From Sporodiniella umbellata (Eukaryota; Mucoromycota; Mucoromycetes; Mucorales; Rhizopodaceae), in contig JAIXMR010000001.1 in NCBI GenBank assembly GCA_025677835.1, positions 730,365-794,364 on the forward strand: 64,000 nt of DNA, written 5' to 3'. Below, piece by piece: positions 58,770-64,000 of the stretch. The notes beneath the pieces are model-generated. The model had not been told where the DNA came from. It worked only from the letters and a program-made list of their open reading frames with translations, and searched no databases. The stretch's first letter is position 1. Every line of letters starts with the position of its first letter. The position numbers and the translations under genes were made by a program.

Positions 58770-61700
58770 ATGTCTACTATCAAAGAGGATACTCCAATAA
58801 CAAAAACAGACTCGGTGTCGGTTGAAATGAGAGATCATCTCACCACACCGCACGCCGATCCTCATAATCCATTTGCTTTTACTGCCGATCAGCTATCCGC
58901 CTTACAAGACCCAAAGAATATAGAACTGCTACATGCCTATGGGGGTCTCCAAGGCATTGCCAAAGGCCTGCATACAAACGCCAAAGAAGGTCTATCGCCT
59001 GCCCAATCAATCCAGTCCCACATTTCCATTAGCGACATCACACACGATAAAGCTCTCATCAAACCACCTGCCTCTGCTTCACAACCCGCTGACATTGTCG
59101 AAGACGGAAAACCGTTTCACCAACGAAGAGCTCTTTTTGGTGAGAATGTTCTGCCAGTAGTTAAAGGAAAAAATCTATTTCAACTTATGTGGATGGCCTT
59201 CAACGACAAAACACTAGTAAGCTTTTTGGCACCTCTGAAAACTTCTACTTACACTTTTTCTTCTCTGAATAGATACTACTAGCAGTTGCTGCTATCGTCT
59301 CACTTGCCGTTGGTTTGTATGAAGATATTGCTCAGCCAGAATATGATACCCAAGGAAACAAAATCCCTGGCGTTAAATGGGTCGAGGGTGTAGCTATTAT
59401 TGTAGCTATTGTCATTGTCGTTACTGTAGGAAGCGTCAACGATTTTCAAAAAGAAAGACAGTTCCGTAAACTCAATGCCAAAAAAGAAGATCGAGAAGTG
59501 AAGGTAAACCAAAAAGAGTGACAACACACACATACATACGCTGACTTCATTTTTTATTAGGCGACACGTGATAACAATACCGTTTTTATTTCCATTTATG
59601 ATATCCAAGTCGGAGATGTACTGCACTTGGAGCCTGGAGACATTGTAGCCACAGACGGCATCTTTATCGAGGGCCATAATGTACGATGCGACGAGTCTGC
59701 GGCCACTGGAGAGTCAGATGCTGTCCGTAAGCAGACCTATGAAAGCTGTTATCAAGCTCATCTCGAAGAGACCGGAAATAGTCAGTTTCTAACCGTACCC
59801 TCCGCACATAACCGATCCTCCATCAGCTCCAGCTCCACTGCAGAAAAACCTAAACACACAGAGCATCACAAATCTCTACCTGATCCCTTTATCATATCGG
59901 GTTCCAAGGTGCTGGAAGGTGTTTGCACTTATCTTGTTACCAGTGTTGGTGTACATTCTTACTTTGGTCGTACTATGATGGCCTTGCGCACCGAAAATGA
60001 AAGTACACCACTCCAGGAAAAGCTCAACAAAATGGCTGGAATGATTGCCAAGTTGGGATCTGCTGCAGGTATCCTTATGCTTATCACCCTTTTGATCCGC
60101 TACTTTGCCGGTTGGAAGTATGGTGTACCTGGATCAGCCACTACCATCGTCGCCAATATTATGGACATCGTTATTGTTGTGGTTACTATCGTAGTAGTCG
60201 CTGTTCCCGAAGGACTGCCTTTGGCTGTTACTTTAGGTAAGTTGTATACTCTCAAGACGTATTTGTACTTACATCTTTTTTAGCTCTTGCCTATGCCACC
60301 CAACGTATGCTTAAAGATAATAATCTCGTACGTGTCTTAGCTGCTTGTGAAACCATGGGAAACGCCACTACTGTTTGCTCTGACAAGACAGGCACTTTGA
60401 CTCAAAACAAAATGACCGTTGTTGCTGGCACCTTGGGGTCTTCTTTCCGGTTTTTACAGAGCCCACCCGAAGACCGTGTTGACCTTTACGACATCACTAC
60501 CATTGCTGATAAAATACCTAGCCCTGTGCTCTCTTTGGTTCATCAGAGTATTGCCATCAACTCTACTGCATTTGAGACAACAGACGAAAACGGCCAGAGA
60601 GCCTTAGTTGGTAATAAGACCGAAACTGCGCTACTTCAGTTTGCAAAGAACAGTGGTCTCACACGCTTTCAGGAGCTTCGCGATCAATGGCCTGTAGTAC
60701 AGGTTTTCCCGTTTAGCTCGGAGCGTAAGGCTATGGCTACGGTAGCTCAAATCAAGCTATCTTCTGGAAAGACTGTTTATCGTGCACATGTCAAAGGCGC
60801 CTCCGAAATCCTTGTCCAACACTGCTCTAATCTCTTGAGCTTGAACAGTCGTCATTATGTTCAAGACGATGAATCTCTAAATAATGAAAACAAAGTTAGA
60901 ACCATGTCAACTGAAGACCGAAATCGAATTGACCGTATCATCCAAAGCTATGCAACTCGCAGTCTTCGTACTATCGGAATTGCATATCGAGATTTTGAGC
61001 AATGGCCTCCAAAAAAAGCCTCAAGTGGAGACGAAGTGCCTTATGAAGATGTCATAGGAAATGGTGAGCTGACCTTAATCGGTGTAGTAGGAATCGAAGA
61101 CCCTCTTCGCCCAGGTGTAAAAGAAGCTGTAGAAGCATGTCAAAAGGCTGGCGTTTTTGTTCGTATGGTAACCGGCGATAATGTAGTGACAGCCAAAAGT
61201 ATTGCTAAACAGTGCGGTATCTACACCTCCGGCGGTGTAGTCATGGAAGGGCCTGTATTTCGCAATTTACCCCCTAGTGAGATGGATGCCATTCTTCCTC
61301 GGCTTCAGGTTTTGGCACGCTCAAGTCCAGAAGACAAACAAATCCTTGTCGGAAGACTAAGAGAACTTGGCGATATTGTTGCTGTTACAGGCGACGGTAC
61401 AAACGACGGACCTGCCCTTAAACTAGCAGATGTTGGCTTTTCCATGGGCATTACAGGGACTGAAGTAGCTAAAGAAGCCTCTAGCATCATTTTGATGGAT
61501 GACAACTTTGCCAGTATTGTGAAAGCTATTATGTGGGGTCGCTGTGTAAACGACTCAGTCAAAAAGTTTCTTGAGTTCCAAATCACTGTTAATATCACAG
61601 CTGTTATTCTTACTTTCGTATCTGCCGTAGCCAGCACCAAACAAAAGTCAGTACTCACTGCCGTTCAACTTCTCTGGGTTAACCTCATTATGGATACCTT

Positions 61701-62511
61701 TGCGGCGCTTGCTTTGGCTACTGATCCGCCTACTAAAGAACTTCTTGACCGACCTCCAGAGGCCCGTTCCTCTCCCCTTATTACCTTCAAAATGTGGAAG
61801 ATGATTATCGGACAGTCTATCTTCCAGATCGTGGTTACCGTTGTCTTGCTTTACAGCGATATACTGCACTATAGCTCAGACGACCCAGCATTACAGACTA
61901 TTGTTTTCAATACCTTTGTATTCTGTCAGATCTTCAACGAAATTAACTGTCGTCGCATTGACTCTCATTTCAATATTTTCCACAATGTCCTCGCCAACAA
62001 ATTCTTTCTCTTCATATTTTTCCTTTGTATTGGTCTACAGGTTATCATTGTTAACTTTGGTGGTACTGCTTTCCAAGTTCAACGCATTGACGGTATCGCT
62101 TGGGCCATCTCTATTTGTATTGGTCTTGTATCTCTTCCAATTGGTGTTGTTATCCGTTTAATCCCAGATGAGTTTTTCGGTTTCGTCTTTTTCTTTAATC
62201 CTGTTGCCCGTCAGCGTTATCTGGGCAAGAGCCAAGACAGCCCTCCCACAATGTACGTTGCCGGAAACGACCGTATTGTCTGGAATAGTACTTTCAAACA
62301 CGTTCAACATGGAATTCAATCCTTCAAGCAGCCTTCAGATGTACCCAAATACACTGAAAAACAGTCCATTGCTGCATCAGTTGTGCTTCCCAGTATGGTA
62401 GCCACTGCCCCTTCTACAGGGCTCATTCCCGACCACCAAACAGGTAACTTTGAAGACCAAAATCAAGATACTGTTTTGTCTTCAGTCTCTGTCGAGCAAC
62501 ATCCAATATAA
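58770..62511 (+). CDS. PMC1: PMC1-type vacuolar Ca2+-transporting P-type ATPase (P2B)
   Basis: A pump that drives Ca2+ into the vacuole (or out of the cell) using ATP. Exons: 58770-59216, 59273-59503, 59561-60236 and 60284-62511, giving 1193 residues. Features in order: a polar N-terminal tail (about 1-140), first membrane pair (ILLAVAAIVSLAVGLYED), A-domain CDESAATGESD, membrane motif PEGLPLAVTLALAYA, phosphorylation motif CSDKTGTLTQN (Asp about 485), nucleotide-binding HVKGASEI, hinge TGDGTNDGPALKLADVGF, and a last block of six membrane helices with LLWVNLIMDTFAALALATDP. The tail (about 1100-1193) is short, arguing for the PMC1-like P2B form. A conserved extra cytoplasmic Ser/His loop lies after the A domain. 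AATAAA is at about 62562. Confidence 0.96.
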
Positions 62512-64000
62512 AAACCCTCTCACTCCCAGCCTTCCCACCATGTCATTGTATGTATCTTGTAAATAAACGCTATTTAATTTTATTTTTCCTTCACTTGCTA
62601 GTTTTGAGCTTTCCTTTAAATTATTTTTGAAATTCAGTAGTTTAGAAACGCAAGTGTATTAAATTGTGTTACAGTCACGATGACCTAAGCTCAAAAAATC
62701 AATGCTTAAAGTTTATACTTTTTTTTTAAAAAAAAAGAAGTGAAATCGCTTCTGTATTAGAAGCTGGATGGTAGAAGATATACATTTACATGGAATTAAC
62801 TACACGATGTACCGACATTGCTCTGAAAAGCGATAAGCTTCAATGAATTAAAACACATGGACATTTTTGATAAGAAAGAGAAGCACAAGCATATTTCAAT
62901 TGTTTTAAGCATTTTTCAAAAAGAATATCGTTTTGCTGTAGTGAGATCGTACCAATGGATAAAAAAAAACTTTGATTTTTTTTCTTTTTGGCAAAATAGT
63001 TCTTTTTTCTGATACTATGATTTTTGTCGAGTAATTTGTAAATATTTGCGAGCTAAGCAATTCTTCGATAAATGCAAGCTATTTTCTCCAAGCCTGTTAA
63101 TTAAGCTACATAAAATGTATTTTCTTTCTCAAACTTTAACTGTAAAAATGTTAATAATGACTAAGTGGCTTGCTAAACTTATTAACAGTTTGTAATTGTA
63201 GTTTTATGTATTTACTTTATTTTTCTCAGTGATTTTTGTCTCGAAATAACATCATTTCACTTATTCCTTCGAGAGCCATTTCTAGTTATAATTAATTGAA
63301 GCTCTAATAGAGAATATTCCGCTACAAACGAGGGACTTCTCAGTTTATGTATATTTTGTAATGAGGTAAGTTTCTTTTTAGTTGGTTTATTCATATACCT
63401 CAACATATTTAAAAAAGAAAAGCTATTAAATATAAGGTAATACACCTATAAAACATTGATACTAGAAAGAGGGACGATGTGGATATAGCTCAACTACACT
63501 TTTTTCTATAAAGTCAACTATGTATATTCTTGGTACTTTTTCTTACTTTTAAAACCCAAGCAATAAGTTGCTACTGCGTGCTTTTTTCATTAGAAGAAGA
63601 AAATGTTATCGGAATACACATTCACATCTGGAAAAGTAATATATTTCAAAAAAAAAAAGTCAAAATAAAAAACTAAGATACAAAGAATATCTAAAAAAGC
63701 TTAATAAATTATCATAGAAAGTGTGTGGCTAGTACAGTTATGTTAGAAAAAGAGAAAAAAAAATACAAAAAGAAACTCTTAAAATATATGTAAATAATAA
63801 TATACAATACAATTATGAATAGCTATAACGCTGCTCAAGTGCTATTTACAAGGATATAGATATAAAAATATAGAGAGACATCTTGTATCATAAAGTCTAT
63901 TTGTTTTCTTTTTTTTTTATTCTTTTGAAATTAATAAATCTCATCAGGTCATGTCAATATGTACCTTATTCCTTTTTTTTATACAAATAAATAAATAATG
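62512..64000. other. AT-rich 3' flank of PMC1, no gene seen
   Basis: About 1.5 kb to the window edge with stops in all frames at short spacing. Only short frames (for example minus 63257-63445) without similarity. It ends in TAAATAAATAAT. Confidence 0.55.

Noticed and set aside
1..64000. CRISPR arrays, rRNA, bacterial operons
   Set aside because: No regularly spaced repeats or ribosomal signatures were seen, and the genes are intron-rich and eukaryotic.

Overview
The window looks like nuclear DNA of an early-diverging fungus, most likely Mucoromycota and probably Mucorales-like. This is inferred from three things: AT-rich spacers, many short introns (about 43-75 nt), and fungal-type proteins such as an SPX-ankyrin-GDPD Gde1, a vacuolar PMC1-type Ca2+ pump and a BRE4-type membrane protein. 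No species is claimed. I rebuilt gene models by hand from reading frame, GT..AG splice sites and family conservation. Nearly every model closes with consistent phase. No tRNA, rRNA or CRISPR array was seen.

Layout. 1-2085 (-): 5' part of RPB1, running off the left edge. 3417-5649 (+): SUT/SLC45-type sugar-H+ symporter, which needs 14-nt and 21-nt microexons. 6294-6782 (+): LITAF-domain protein. 6934-11240 (-): BRE4/DUF2421-like membrane protein. 11241-15613: the largest gene-poor stretch. 15614-16676 (+): proteasome alpha-1. 16959-20026 (+): glutamine-rich SP-RING (PIAS/Zmiz-like) SUMO ligase. 20231-24882: a 4.65-kb Tc1/mariner-like element with 193-bp inverted repeats, carrying a dead transposase plus two unrecognised accessory genes. 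24995-25402 (+): MIC10. 25691-27476 (-): CCT2. 28480-29420 (+): Rab5-like GTPase. 29952-30814 (-): Sds3-like Sin3/HDAC subunit. 31767-35553 (+): eIF5B. 36139-37975 (+): RPD3-class histone deacetylase. 38293-39410 (-): cyclin-Q-like. 40949-41602 (+): Nudix protein. 41871-42894 (-): Nep1/Emg1. 43592-44312 (-): adrenodoxin-type ferredoxin. 46299-49806 (+): Gde1. 49815-52146 (-): TBC-domain Rab-GAP, tail to tail with Gde1. 53096-57226 (+): SNF2/Uls1-like ATPase with SUMO-interacting motifs. 58770-62511 (+): PMC1-type Ca2+-ATPase. The right end is empty.

Most genes are housekeeping: transcription (RPB1), chromatin (HDAC, Sds3-like, SNF2), protein homeostasis (proteasome, CCT2), translation and ribosome assembly (eIF5B, Nep1), mitochondria (MIC10, ferredoxin), endosome/vacuole (LITAF, Rab5, TBC, PMC1) and phosphate or inositol-phosphate metabolism (Gde1, Nudix). 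Their order looks like normal fungal mixing rather than a functional cluster.

The most unusual items are the accessory-gene-carrying transposon and a recurring use of extremely small coding exons: a 3-nt exon inside the SNF2 ATP-binding motif, 14- and 21-nt exons in the sugar transporter, and a start-codon-only coding exon in CCT2.
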